Under the pieces are notes generated by a model. That model worked only from the letters and a program-made list of their open reading frames with translations, ran no database searches and was not told the DNA's origin. The translations under genes were made by a program, and so were the position numbers. 64,000 bases of DNA from Legionella sp. PATHC035 (lineage in GTDB: Bacteria > Pseudomonadota > Gammaproteobacteria > Legionellales > Legionellaceae): assembly GCF_026191115.1 (NCBI RefSeq), contig NZ_JAPHOT010000001.1:310001-374000 (forward strand), given 5' to 3'. This document shows positions 20,697 to 29,566 of this stretch, piece after piece (the first letter of the stretch is position 1; every line of letters begins with the position of its first letter).

Positions 20697-20815
20697 TAAG
20701 TGTAGCGCACCCCTGTCTATCCGAACGCAGTGACGATCTCCATTGTAAGACCGTGATCCAAGAGCGCAGCCCATTCGTTGCGCTCGGGATGAGGGTAAGC
20801 GCTGTACGCAAACTA
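20697..20815. repeat. Dispersed palindromic repeat between convergent genes
   Basis: CTATCCGAACGCAGTGACGATCT and GCGCTCGGGATGAGG-type arms form an imperfect inverted repeat between the exonuclease and kinase stop codons. It belongs to the same loose family as the copies near 35.6, 48.8 and 60.4 kb. Confidence 0.5.
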
Positions 20816-20818
20816 CCA

Positions 20819-21889
20819 TTAGATTGTAAAAGCCCTGTGACCATTAAACGAGGGCAGCAACTTATCCGCATGAATCATATCAAGTGCATTCCGAAAATCA
20901 TCGCTCTGTAAATGTTCTAAAGTTTTTGCAAAGCGTTCTGTTCCTAGTTTTGCATACTCTTCCTCACTCACAGATTTCGCGTTATTTGCCAATTGGGTCC
21001 ATGACCAAAGGGTTATCCACCATTCGACTACCGGTTTATAAGCAGTAAACCAGGCCAATATCGACTGTGTAAGTTCTTGATCTCCAAAGTATGCTTTTAA
21101 AAAAATTAATTCTTGCTCTTTGCTCAGTTTTGCTTCAATTGCAAAATAAACAAGATCCCACATAAAGTCGTTATTACCAGAATACTCCCAATCAATTTGA
21201 TAAAACACTTCCTCCTTCTTTGGCCCAGAAAATGCCATCATATAATTTAAAGGTGTCGAATCATTATGACATGGACTCATCTCAACGTGATACGAAGAAA
21301 ATAAGTTCTTCAATGCAATCATCTGTTCTACTATAAAGTCTGTATTCTCGGGAACAACAAAACTTTTATTTTTTAGCTGCTCCAATAACTGTTCGTTACG
21401 TTCGAAAACGGCTGTGTCATTGTCAAAACGTTCCGACGTATGCAGTGTTTTGGCCATCCTTGCTAGAGTATTCAATATGTCGATGCGCTCTAATGTTTCT
21501 TTGTTTAAATCATGAGCGTTTTCAATATACTCCATCAATTGTAATCCATCAGGATCAAAGTGTTTTATGGGTACATTAAGTCCCAAGACGGATGCTTTGC
21601 GCGCATTTTCTGCTTCGTGCTCACGAGATATTGAAAATGAGGACACCTCCCCAGGAATTCGTAATACCCATCGTTTGAATTGGCTACGCTCAACGAGCTT
21701 CGGATTGATTCCAGGGATTTTGGCAAGCAATTTAGGAATATTAGGACCAATTTGTACTCTGTACACTGTGTTGGTCATTCCACCAGATAGTAATTTTAAT
21801 CTCAGCACATCCAACCCCACTTTTGAAAGCAGCGGTATGCGATGTATTGTTGGTAATAAATTCATATATTTCTGAGTTAACTCAACCAT
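20819..21889 (-). CDS. Choline/ethanolamine kinase-like phosphotransferase
   Basis: An aminoglycoside-phosphotransferase-fold kinase nearest to the choline/ethanolamine kinase (LicA) group. The 356-residue protein has a glycine-rich nucleotide loop (GGMTNTVYRV near residue 36), the Brenner catalytic motif CHNDSTPLNYM near residue 207, and a metal-binding IDWEYSG about 20 residues later. A role in making phosphocholine for membrane phosphatidylcholine is plausible in Legionella but not shown here. The N-terminal start is uncertain (another Met eight residues in). It stands alone, convergent with the exonuclease gene. Confidence 0.8.
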   Translation of the reverse strand: MVELTQKYMNLLPTIHRIPLLSKVGLDVLRLKLLSGGMTNTVYRVQIGPNIPKLLAKIPGINPKLVERSQFKRWVLRIPGEVSSFSISREHEAENARKASVLGLNVPIKHFDPDGLQLMEYIENAHDLNKETLERIDILNTLARMAKTLHTSERFDNDTAVFERNEQLLEQLKNKSFVVPENTDFIVEQMIALKNLFSSYHVEMSPCHNDSTPLNYMMAFSGPKKEEVFYQIDWEYSGNNDFMWDLVYFAIEAKLSKEQELIFLKAYFGDQELTQSILAWFTAYKPVVEWWITLWSWTQLANNAKSVSEEEYAKLGTERFAKTLEHLQSDDFRNALDMIHADKLLPSFNGHRAFTI

Positions 21890-22128
21890 CTCTTTTCATG
21901 TATGGTTTACCAGAGATGCCTTGAACTGCGAAATAGGATCGAGTAGACTAAGAATGTAGATCATTAAATGTTCATTAATTCCAGGATTGCCATTATCTTT
22001 GCCAAAAAAATACCATTTCATAAAGATCGTTTCACAAATATTGAGCATCAAAAGAGTATATAAAATTTAGCCACAAAATTACAAGACAGAACATTTAAAG
22101 AAAAAATTAAACAACAAGGGCTCTTGCT

Positions 22129-23402
22129 ATGACTGACCCCCTTATTCCTATAACAAAAAGACACGCTTTAATATTTACCTGTTTTTTTGTCATGTATGAG
22201 TTTTTAACTTATATAGCCAACGATATGATCATGCCGGGGATGATTCATGTGGTTCAGTCTTTTAATGCGCCTGAATCAGCGGTAGCAACTTCTTTAAGTG
22301 TTTATATTCTTGGAGGCGCAAGCTTGCAAGTTTTCTTAGGTCCTATATCCGATAGTTATGGACGCAGGCCCATGATGCTACTTGGTGCCTTTCTATTTTT
22401 TATTTTTACTTTATTTATTGCCAGCTCCAATTCAATGTATCAATTCCTAGTCGCACGTTTTTTTCAAGGTATGGGATTATGCTTTATTGGTGTCATAGGT
22501 TATGCGACCATTCAAGAGATATTTGAAGAATGGATGCCATTCGTTTAATCTCGATTATGGCAAACGTTGCAATTCTTGCGCCCCTATTAGGCCCCCTGAT
22601 GGGAGCTATAGTGATTCATTACACTTCCTGGCGTTATATTTTCGTAACCATAGCCCTGGGGGCTCTTGTTGCATTATGGGGATTATGGAAATACATGCCT
22701 GAACCGATTGGCCAAACAAAAAAAAATGGAGAGCTAACACCAAAAACCAAGTTCTCAGCAAATAAGGTATTACGAAACTATAAGGATTTATTTACCAATA
22801 AGGCATTTGTGTTTGGAACCTTGGCCGCAGGTACCGTAGGTATCCCATGTATTGCTTGGATTGCTTTAGCCCCTATTATTTTAATTGCTGAGGCAAAACT
22901 TACGGTCATTCAATATGGCCTTTGGCAACTTCCTGTATTTGGTGCAACCATTTTGGGTAATTGGTTTTTACATCAATTAACTTACAAATACACAATTAAA
23001 CAAATCATTTTTTGGGGCTGTATTCTTATGGTTATAGGGGCCATTTTAACTTCATTGCTTCCATACCTCTATGGTAATGCCTATTACCATTTGCTCCCTG
23101 GAACAATTATCTATTTTTTTGCGCTCAGTGTGATTAATGCGCCTCTAAACAGATACTGTCTTTTTGTAACGCCTGTAAGTAAAGGCACTGCGTCGGCTTT
23201 GGTTAGTTTATGTGTTATGGTCGTAGGTGCGATAGGAACAGAGTTAGCTAATTTTTTCTATAAATATCACAATAATCTGCATTTCGGACTTTATTGTAAT
23301 GCAATTCAATTCCTATTTTTAATATTTATAGGTTTAACGTTCTTCCCTAGTCAACATGCAATTATGGAAGAAAATAAAGCAGACAGTGATAACAGCATCT
23401 AG
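22129..23402 (+). pseudogene. mdfA: MdfA-type multidrug efflux transporter, frameshifted
   Basis: Two overlapping frames (22129-22548 and 22530-23402) together encode one 12-helix MFS drug/proton antiporter. The first half carries the MdfA acidic residue in TM1 (YEFLTYIAND) and the GRRPMM loop; the second resumes at DAIRLISIMANV. Compared with E. coli MdfA (FEE-one residue-then IMANV/LMANV), exactly one codon is incomplete: a base is missing near 22530-22533. As written the first product stops after 139 residues. This is either a recent inactivating deletion or a sequencing error; the remainder of the gene shows no decay. Confidence 0.85.
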
Positions 23403-23480
23403 TGGGCCGGCTCAATTGCGGGATAAGGACCCAGTTTTTAATCCTGGGTTTCCGTTTTCCTGTTGATCGCAATATATATC

Positions 23481-24842
23481 TTAAGAAATCCACAAATTTT
23501 TATCTAACATACAGTGAACTTCCTTTTCCCCGGTTTTATAGGGTGCCATGCGACAATCCATAGTAAGACTAAGTAAGGAGTAGGTATCAAGGCGAGTTAA
23601 TTTTTTCTCAGCAGCAATTCGATTAAGCATCGTCAAAGAAGCTTTTTTCATTGCATTTTCAATATTATTATCCTTTGCATAAGTAACGTATTGAGTGGGC
23701 GTATCTGTGTTAGGCAATGGGAACGGAGTTTGTTTTTCAGACTGTTTTGGAACCATACAATAAACACCTTTTACTCCATTAACCACTTCTGAAATAGGAC
23801 AATTCCAGGTTGCAAACATAATTTGCTCAGCTTGTTGGCGAGATACTTTACGTTGATCCATAATCAATTGAATCGTTTCTCCTTTAAGAATATCCAGAGC
23901 CTTATTCAAATCCGCATCATAACCTACTGCGATCCAAGCATCAGGCGTTTCGACACGTGGCCAGCTCAATGGGGTGTGTTTCAGCAAATCCACTGTAATA
24001 TTAAACTCTTCATATGCGGTTTCAATTGCAGTGAGATTGATCTCGCCATTCCCCTGCCCTGCATGCGAATCACCTGTCCACAGGAGCCCCCCTTTGACGA
24101 ATACCGGTAAGTACAATGTGGTGCCCTCTTTCATTTCACGTAAATCCATATTTCCACCAAAAGGGCCCGGTGGAATCGTGTCAAAATCTCCAGATTGTTC
24201 ATGTGCTACGGCAATTAAGCCCGGAAATGGCGCAAGTGGAATGACAATTCCCGGCGCAAATTGCATCTGCATCTTTTTTACATCCAGATAAAAATACTTA
24301 ATTTGTCCCTCGGGGAATTCTTCTGGGAATAATCCTTTTCCAGGAACATTATTATTCGATGCATAGCTTCGTGGCAGAATTTTATTAAAATGAATTTTGA
24401 GCACATCACCAGGTTCCGCGCCTTGGATATAGACGGGTCCTGTAATAGTATGGGGGCCTCTCCCAGGTACTGCATTATTCATACGGACAACTTCTTCAAT
24501 AGGCGTACCAGGTACGACTTGGTTATCTGAAGCAGCCATAGTTTCTATAGAAATACTGTCACCTGGATTAATGGTTAAAACCGGGGGTTGATGATTATTG
24601 TATACACCCCATTGTGTCGTTGCAGGGGTTGCAGGAAGAATATAGGTTTTATGTGCTAAGTTGTCACGCTCTAGCGGAGCAGCCATAAGTTTTTGCTCAG
24701 GGAGTTTTTCAATATATGGAAAACATTTTTTTGTTTTTCCTACTGAATTGATTGAATTATCTTGAGCCAAAGCCGCACCAGTATTCAGTATATTGAAACA
24801 AACTGCGCCAACAAGTAAAAATAATTTATAGTCCACAGCCAT
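23481..24842 (-). CDS. Exported acetamidase/formamidase family amidase
   Basis: FmdA/AmdA-family hydrolase that releases ammonia from short amides such as formamide or acetamide. From the ATG at 24842, preceded by GGAG at seven bases, the protein has 453 residues and an N-terminal signal peptide (hydrophobic LFLLVGAVCFNIL ending in ALAQD). Family signatures include the PGDSISIET strand, the GAEPGDVLKI region and GDSHAGQGNGEI. Most family members are cytosolic, so the signal sequence is notable. It is divergent from an OprB-type porin gene with 196 bases between them. Confidence 0.87.
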   Translation of the reverse strand: MAVDYKLFLLVGAVCFNILNTGAALAQDNSINSVGKTKKCFPYIEKLPEQKLMAAPLERDNLAHKTYILPATPATTQWGVYNNHQPPVLTINPGDSISIETMAASDNQVVPGTPIEEVVRMNNAVPGRGPHTITGPVYIQGAEPGDVLKIHFNKILPRSYASNNNVPGKGLFPEEFPEGQIKYFYLDVKKMQMQFAPGIVIPLAPFPGLIAVAHEQSGDFDTIPPGPFGGNMDLREMKEGTTLYLPVFVKGGLLWTGDSHAGQGNGEINLTAIETAYEEFNITVDLLKHTPLSWPRVETPDAWIAVGYDADLNKALDILKGETIQLIMDQRKVSRQQAEQIMFATWNCPISEVVNGVKGVYCMVPKQSEKQTPFPLPNTDTPTQYVTYAKDNNIENAMKKASLTMLNRIAAEKKLTRLDTYSLLSLTMDCRMAPYKTGEKEVHCMLDKNLWIS

Positions 24843-24959
24843 AGTCCCGCTCCATGTCAGCCTTAATAGGTTATTGTTTTTTGAGATAACGTCCTTGTCT
24901 GCATCAGCAGTTTCCATTTAACGGTATCGAGTTAGGTATTCTTTGTCAATATCAAGCGA

Positions 24960-24987
24960 TTGGGCTTGCTTTAGAAAAATATATAGT
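24960..24987 (+). promoter_or_regulatory. Possible promoter of the OprB-type porin
   Basis: TTGGGC and TATAGT are spaced by 16 bases, about 50 bases before the porin start. The -35 is imperfect. The divergent amidase promoter should lie in the same intergenic region. Confidence 0.4.
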
Positions 24988-25038
24988 TAAAGATGTAGAG
25001 AAAGATTTGTATGTCTATGCTTTTGAAAGAAAAAAATC

Positions 25039-26373
25039 ATGATCCGATTATTATTTTTTACCTTACTTATTCTCCTAACGGGTCTCCATAACCCGGTTAC
25101 AGCACAGACATTAAAAAAACCACCTACAAAGCCAACGAAATCAGAACACCAACAAATTGCAAACAACTCCAGTATTAGTTCCAACCCTGCCGCAGTTAAT
25201 GTAACTACCGGCTCTGGAGTACTCCAACGTTATTTAGAAAATAAGCTAGGTATTCAAAATAATCATGGAATTATGCTTCAAGGAGCCTGGATTGGTGACA
25301 CCAACAGATTGTTCTCTGGTGGAATTCCTGATGCGGACCTAGTGACATCCAACAGTGTTCTTTTAGTCGATCTTACCGTGGATATGGGACAGTTTACCGG
25401 ATGGGATGGTGGGTTGTTTAGTGCTCAATTTTTGCAACAAAATGCTCAGAATACCAATGCACAAGCGGGAATTATACAAGGATATAACTCATTACCTGAT
25501 GTTTATCCTTTTAACCGTTCTGAACTTTATGCCCTTTGGTATCGCCAGGAACTTTTCGACAAAAAATTATTTGTCCGAATTGGAAAAACCATAACGACAC
25601 TTGATTTTAATAACGTCATTAAGCCCGCTCCACTTAGTTCTGACGCACCGAACATTCCTGCAGTGACCAGTTTAATTTATACGCCTATTTTTATTAATCC
25701 TGAAGTAGATGGCATCATGCCCGGTTATACGAATACTGCATACGGCATTACTATGACTTTGGCCCCAATCCCTCAATGGTATCTGTCCTATGGGATATAT
25801 GATGGCAACTTAGCCAGTGGCAAACAAACCGGCTTAACCGGACCGACATTTAATGGAAGGTATTTTCAGGTGAGTGAAATGGGTGGTGTTTGGGTTTTAG
25901 GAAAAAAGCATTTACCTGGGACTGCTGGACTAGGTGTATGGCACCAAACTGGCTTAATTCGACAACACAATCTTACTGAAATGGAAGCAACAGGCGCTTA
26001 TCTATTTGGTTCGCAACGTTTATGGTACCGCCACCCTGGATATGATACCAGCGGGATTTCTGCGTTTTATCAATACGGAATCAATAACTCCAGTGTGCTC
26101 CCTATGAAACAATCTGTAGGGGCTGGCCTTACTTTATTTGGCCTTATTGCGCATCGTGACGGTGACTCATTAGGGGCTGGTTTTTCGCTTGCTTGGCTCA
26201 ATCAGCGCATTACTGATCGCTCCTCTGAATTGATGTATCAAATTTATTATCAAGCAAAAATAATAAATAATATCTATCTTGAACCGGCACTTTCATACAT
26301 CCCCACCCCAGGCCAGAATGCTAATTTACCCCCTGCATTCGCAGGAACATTAAGAGCTATTGTATTGGCATAA
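25039..26373 (+). CDS. OprB-family outer-membrane porin
   Basis: A 444-residue outer-membrane beta-barrel of the carbohydrate-selective OprB porin type. A signal peptide (LLFFTLLILLTGL, cleavage after VTAQ near residue 23) is followed by a Lys/Pro/Ser-rich linker and then a barrel with alternating hydrophobic strands and aromatic girdles. The protein begins after the linker with a GVLQRYLENKLGI segment typical of the family and has NRSELYALWYRQEL and a SAFYQYG strand. It ends in a hydrophobic strand. The substrate is not readable; the divergent exported amidase suggests co-use with an amide or its product. Confidence 0.82.
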   Translation: MIRLLFFTLLILLTGLHNPVTAQTLKKPPTKPTKSEHQQIANNSSISSNPAAVNVTTGSGVLQRYLENKLGIQNNHGIMLQGAWIGDTNRLFSGGIPDADLVTSNSVLLVDLTVDMGQFTGWDGGLFSAQFLQQNAQNTNAQAGIIQGYNSLPDVYPFNRSELYALWYRQELFDKKLFVRIGKTITTLDFNNVIKPAPLSSDAPNIPAVTSLIYTPIFINPEVDGIMPGYTNTAYGITMTLAPIPQWYLSYGIYDGNLASGKQTGLTGPTFNGRYFQVSEMGGVWVLGKKHLPGTAGLGVWHQTGLIRQHNLTEMEATGAYLFGSQRLWYRHPGYDTSGISAFYQYGINNSSVLPMKQSVGAGLTLFGLIAHRDGDSLGAGFSLAWLNQRITDRSSELMYQIYYQAKIINNIYLEPALSYIPTPGQNANLPPAFAGTLRAIVLA

Positions 26374-26862
26374 AAGCATCTTTAAAAATTAAAATTAGTG
26401 TTCATTTTGCCCTTCCTTATTTATCTTGGGAGCGTGGACTCAATGGATAGACTAATTGACTTGTATGGGAATATTTAACCTCCAGTATTGATTTAAGAAC
26501 AGCTCAACATTTAATAGCTATTAAGAAAACACGTAACAAAAGACCTAGAAAATGCTAGGATTTAAAACTTCTAATAGGTTATTTTTGCCACAAGAAACTT
26601 ATAGTGACTTACGAAGTCTGAGCTTGAATTGTGAATTTTTAAAACTATAGTCGTAATTTTTTGACTATTTTACTCACACTTGTATAATGCAAACGAAAAT
26701 ATTCCCCAATTTCTTCACAACTCAAGGCCTGCCCCCATTAACTTGTTTTTTATCAGAGTTTATTAAGTTAGAAATGTTGTGCTTTGGTTGTCAATTGGAA
26801 AAACGAACCCCTGTGATGTATAATTTTCACACAATACATGGGCAATAATTATTGGTGTCAAT
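26374..26862. other. Intergenic region at the start of the accessory segment
   Basis: 489 bases without a convincing gene. It is AT-rich, contains the most degenerate copy of the AGGCCTTGAATTGTGAATT palindrome (26622-26741) and otherwise shows no recognisable RNA or coding signal. Confidence 0.6.
26622..26741. repeat. Palindromic element copy 1 (degenerate, long spacer)
   Basis: Left arm GCTTGAATTGTGAATT (26623-26638) and right arm TTCACAACTCAAGGCCTG (26714-26731) match the two arms of the 29.1-kb copy with a few changes; about 75 bases separate them instead of 15. The right arm is followed by CCCCCATTAA, resembling the CCCCATTGAC after copy 4. Confidence 0.6.
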
Positions 26863-27891
26863 ATGTATAGTTTAATTCGAGCAGAGAAAGTGGATATCAA
26901 TCTCAGATCGCAACTGTTGAGCTATTTAAACAATGTTGGTTCTGACGTCAAACAAGTCATTATCACCATTGGATCAGGGCCAAATCCACGTGACTCCTAT
27001 GCCCAAAATATGGTTTTTGATTCAGAAAACAAACACTTAATTATAAACATTGATACGCACTATCCAGGCGACCATCCCTGCGGCCTCCTTAAAGTCTCTA
27101 CTGATCCGACAAAATCCAGCTTTACCACAAATATGGATAAGATTTTAGGATCTGAAAATGCTGTAATTTTATACAACGATGATCTTTATTATGTATCACC
27201 TAAGGATTCTCATATTTATAAGCTCAATACAAAGAATGCGAATCAAGATGACGCTAAGTTATTGAAATCAAAGTGCACCGATACCTATCACCTGGCAAAT
27301 GATGATGAATTGGAATTAGTGATCCGTGTAACAGGCCGTCATCAACATGTGAAGACTGCTAGTGTTAATACTGACGATAAAAAATATTTAAGAATGAATT
27401 TTGATAGTTCGTTGGCTGCGATAATAAAAGATCCGATTACTGATTTGCTCCGAAACAATGTCATGTTGGTTATAGCTGATTTTCGCTCACCATTACTTAC
27501 AAAAGATGTTCAAACCTTGGTAATGCCACTCTTGGATTATTATAGAAGCCCCAACAGCAATGAAGGCAATCTGATACTCATGCAAGGATATTTTGATTTT
27601 TATCCTTTGTTTTGGCCCACAAGAGAATATCTCGCCACAGCAAATTCGAAGGATACGAATGACTATGCCGAGGCGATGAATAAACTTCGTTGTAAAGCAG
27701 TGGGAAGCGAAGCTCTAGGTAATTATTTTGGTAAGGTTGAAGATCCGGTATGCTCAATGACGGTATTATTAGATGGCCATGATACTGGCATTCTTTTTTC
27801 TTATCCGGCTGTTGGAGAAATTAGCAAAGCAAAAGTAGCAGATAAACCAAAAGACCAGGATGAATCTGAACCAGTCTGCATAATATCTTAG
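26863..27891 (+). CDS. Orphan protein with C-terminal CaaX box, candidate effector
   Basis: I do not recognise a family for this 342-residue protein. It has no signal peptide or membrane helix. A Rossmann-like stretch occurs early (VIITIGSGPNPRDSY near residue 34, LIINIDTHYP about 30 residues later), but no enzyme signature is complete. The striking feature is the end: after a charged linker (KPKDQDESEPV) the last four residues are C-I-I-S, a good CaaX prenylation box. Several Legionella effectors use such boxes to be farnesylated or geranylgeranylated by the host. It lies alone between palindromic repeat copies. Confidence 0.75.
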   Translation: MYSLIRAEKVDINLRSQLLSYLNNVGSDVKQVIITIGSGPNPRDSYAQNMVFDSENKHLIINIDTHYPGDHPCGLLKVSTDPTKSSFTTNMDKILGSENAVILYNDDLYYVSPKDSHIYKLNTKNANQDDAKLLKSKCTDTYHLANDDELELVIRVTGRHQHVKTASVNTDDKKYLRMNFDSSLAAIIKDPITDLLRNNVMLVIADFRSPLLTKDVQTLVMPLLDYYRSPNSNEGNLILMQGYFDFYPLFWPTREYLATANSKDTNDYAEAMNKLRCKAVGSEALGNYFGKVEDPVCSMTVLLDGHDTGILFSYPAVGEISKAKVADKPKDQDESEPVCIIS

Positions 27892-27907
27892 AGGGCAATT
27901 GCCCTCT
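27890..27907 (+). terminator. Short perfect hairpin at the CaaX gene stop
   Basis: AGAGGGCAATTGCCCTCT is an 18-base perfect palindrome overlapping the TAG stop. It could form a 7-bp stem with an AATT loop, but no T-run follows. Terminator function is possible only. Confidence 0.4.
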
Positions 27908-27974
27908 CAAATTCAACTCACTCTCTATTGAGCGGTTAGCAAGCAAAGAAAATGTGAGTTTCGTATAAGGTGAT

Positions 27975-28034
27975 GCCTTGAATTGTCAATTTTTCATTAA
28001 CAGTTAATTAAATTCACAATTCAAGGCCTGACCA
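27975..28034. repeat. Palindromic element copy 2
   Basis: GCCTTGAATTGTCAAT and AATTCACAATTCAAGGCC face each other across about 20 bases that include TTAATTAA. One base (C for G) breaks the otherwise perfect arms. It lies between two orphan genes. Confidence 0.75.
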
Positions 28035-28159
28035 TTAATGTTCTTAACTTATTAAATTGAAAACTGTTGTCATCTACAGCATTTTTTGGATTAAAATCCC
28101 ACCCATTAAGTTTATGCCTATAATTTAAACAGTAAAATATATCAAACTAGGGAGAGTTT

Positions 28160-29077
28160 ATGTATACGTTTAAAGATGGTGACATTCATTCTTATAAAAC
28201 TCAGGCACGAACAATTACATTAATCAAAGGAAATTCATCGGTACTGTATCCTTTTTACACGTCTACCGGCCAAAATAGCTATAGCAAGGAAACTTGGTTC
28301 CCCTGGATGGGCTATGTGGATTTTCCTGATGGAAATTCTACTAAAGGAGAGGTTTATATGGTAAAGCCCATGCCTTATAGTGTCTCTAAAGAGCCAACTG
28401 ACATTATAAAGAAATATCTTATAGATAAAGCCTTTGAATCATGTCTTGAAGAGAGAACTGACAAAGGAATATCAGATCTAATCAAAAAAAAATATGACTC
28501 TAAAGTAGCTATTATGTTTGAAAATGGCATGGAGCTTGATGAAAAAATAATCGCTGACATAAAGGAATACTATCAAAATATGGCTAATTCATTTATTCGT
28601 AGGATGGGTAATGATGAAGCACTAGCAATTTCTTGTTCTTTGGGTGGTGGGGAGTGGGATAAATATCCTGAGATGCGTGAAGAAATAATGAAGGCAAATT
28701 CCACAGCGAAATTCGTTAAGCACATCGAAAAAGTAACCGAGACAGACAATCCAATTAGAGATATGTCTCCAATTGAAAAGGATGAATTAGTTGACTTTAA
28801 GGGCATCGCTTGTGAAGGTACAGTGAAGAGGTCGCAAGCGGAAATGGCAACACATTTGGAAAGCATAACGAAGCAAGAATCACAACGCTATGTTTCTAAT
28901 TATTTTATACAAGAAAAAAGGACATTTCCTACAACTGAACAGGTAAATGACTTGGTTGAAGTAACCCATGCTCGAGAACTAAGAGATAAATATGTTGGTT
29001 GTGTCTCTGAGCTTATACAAAGGGAGCGGCAAAAAGAGGAAGCCAATCAGCAAAAGGGGGGTATGAAAAACATATAG
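28160..29077 (+). CDS. Orphan protein, candidate effector
   Basis: A 305-residue protein of no family I recognise. A strong ribosome site (AGGGAGAG, five bases from the ATG) supports expression. There is no signal peptide or transmembrane helix. The N-terminal ~60 residues look beta-rich with aromatic residues (ETWFPWMGYVDF); the rest is mainly charged helix with Lys/Glu-rich segments and two Cys-containing stretches. The C-terminal 25 residues are rich in Glu, Lys and Gln (RERQKEEANQQK), loosely like the E-block of Dot/Icm substrates. Repeats flank it on both sides. Confidence 0.7.
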   Translation: MYTFKDGDIHSYKTQARTITLIKGNSSVLYPFYTSTGQNSYSKETWFPWMGYVDFPDGNSTKGEVYMVKPMPYSVSKEPTDIIKKYLIDKAFESCLEERTDKGISDLIKKKYDSKVAIMFENGMELDEKIIADIKEYYQNMANSFIRRMGNDEALAISCSLGGGEWDKYPEMREEIMKANSTAKFVKHIEKVTETDNPIRDMSPIEKDELVDFKGIACEGTVKRSQAEMATHLESITKQESQRYVSNYFIQEKRTFPTTEQVNDLVEVTHARELRDKYVGCVSELIQRERQKEEANQQKGGMKNI

Positions 29078-29090
29078 GTAGATACAGGGT

Positions 29091-29145
29091 CAGGCCTTGA
29101 ATTGTGAATTGTGAAAAGTTAATTAAATTCACAATTCAAGGCCTG
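29091..29145. repeat. Palindromic element copy 3 (perfect arms)
   Basis: The arms CAGGCCTTGAATTGTGAATT (29091-29110) and AATTCACAATTCAAGGCCTG (29126-29145) are perfect 20-base inverted repeats around 15 bases containing TTAATTAA. It sits between the convergent orphan gene and the Qc-SNARE frame. This is the best copy of a family of four in this segment. Confidence 0.85.
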
Positions 29146-29168
29146 TTCCATTGGTACGGTAATGAATT

Positions 29169-29528
29169 CTATAACATTCCAGCACGCCGAGTTTCATAAT
29201 GTAATGACTCTGTTGCCTCTTCTATCTTTGGTTTAAGCTGGTTTAGATGTTCATTCTGCCAGGTTAATTCTTTGCCTTGCTCCCTTGCCAATTGATTTAA
29301 ATCCTTGACAATTTCACCTAACTCTTCAAGCCCCTCATTGGTCTTATCTAAAAGCGCCTCATGTTTTTCATCCAGTAAAGTTCTATCAACTGGTTCATCA
29401 TAGTGGGGTTTATGTTTGGGCTCATGATGTCTTGGCAGTCCCTGCTTAATAGATTGAGTCAGAGTTGAGTGTCTTGGTGGTTCATCTTTTGACTTGCGTC
29501 TGAAGGGGTGTTTAAAAAAATCAGGCAT
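29169..29528 (-). CDS. Qc-SNARE half of a split SNAP-25-like protein
   Basis: A 119-residue frame whose C-terminal 65 residues read as a SNARE motif of the SNAP-25 second-helix (Qc) type. NEGLEELGEIVKDL aligns without gaps to SNAP-25 (ENLEQVSGIIGNL), continuing to GKELTWQN against GNEIDTQN, so Q91 falls on the ionic zero-layer glutamine Q174. The end, RRAGML, resembles RATKML of SNAP-25. Residues 1-50 are basic, Pro/His-rich linker. No ribosome site precedes its ATG (CTTTTTTCCTCCC); its frame is open upstream into the Qb gene, suggesting it is normally made as a fusion. Membrane-fusion mimicry is inferred. Confidence 0.8.
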   Translation of the reverse strand: MPDFFKHPFRRKSKDEPPRHSTLTQSIKQGLPRHHEPKHKPHYDEPVDRTLLDEKHEALLDKTNEGLEELGEIVKDLNQLAREQGKELTWQNEHLNQLKPKIEEATESLHYETRRAGML

Positions 29529-29566
29529 GGGAGGAAAAAAGCGAGATAAGCCATAAGTTTTTATGT

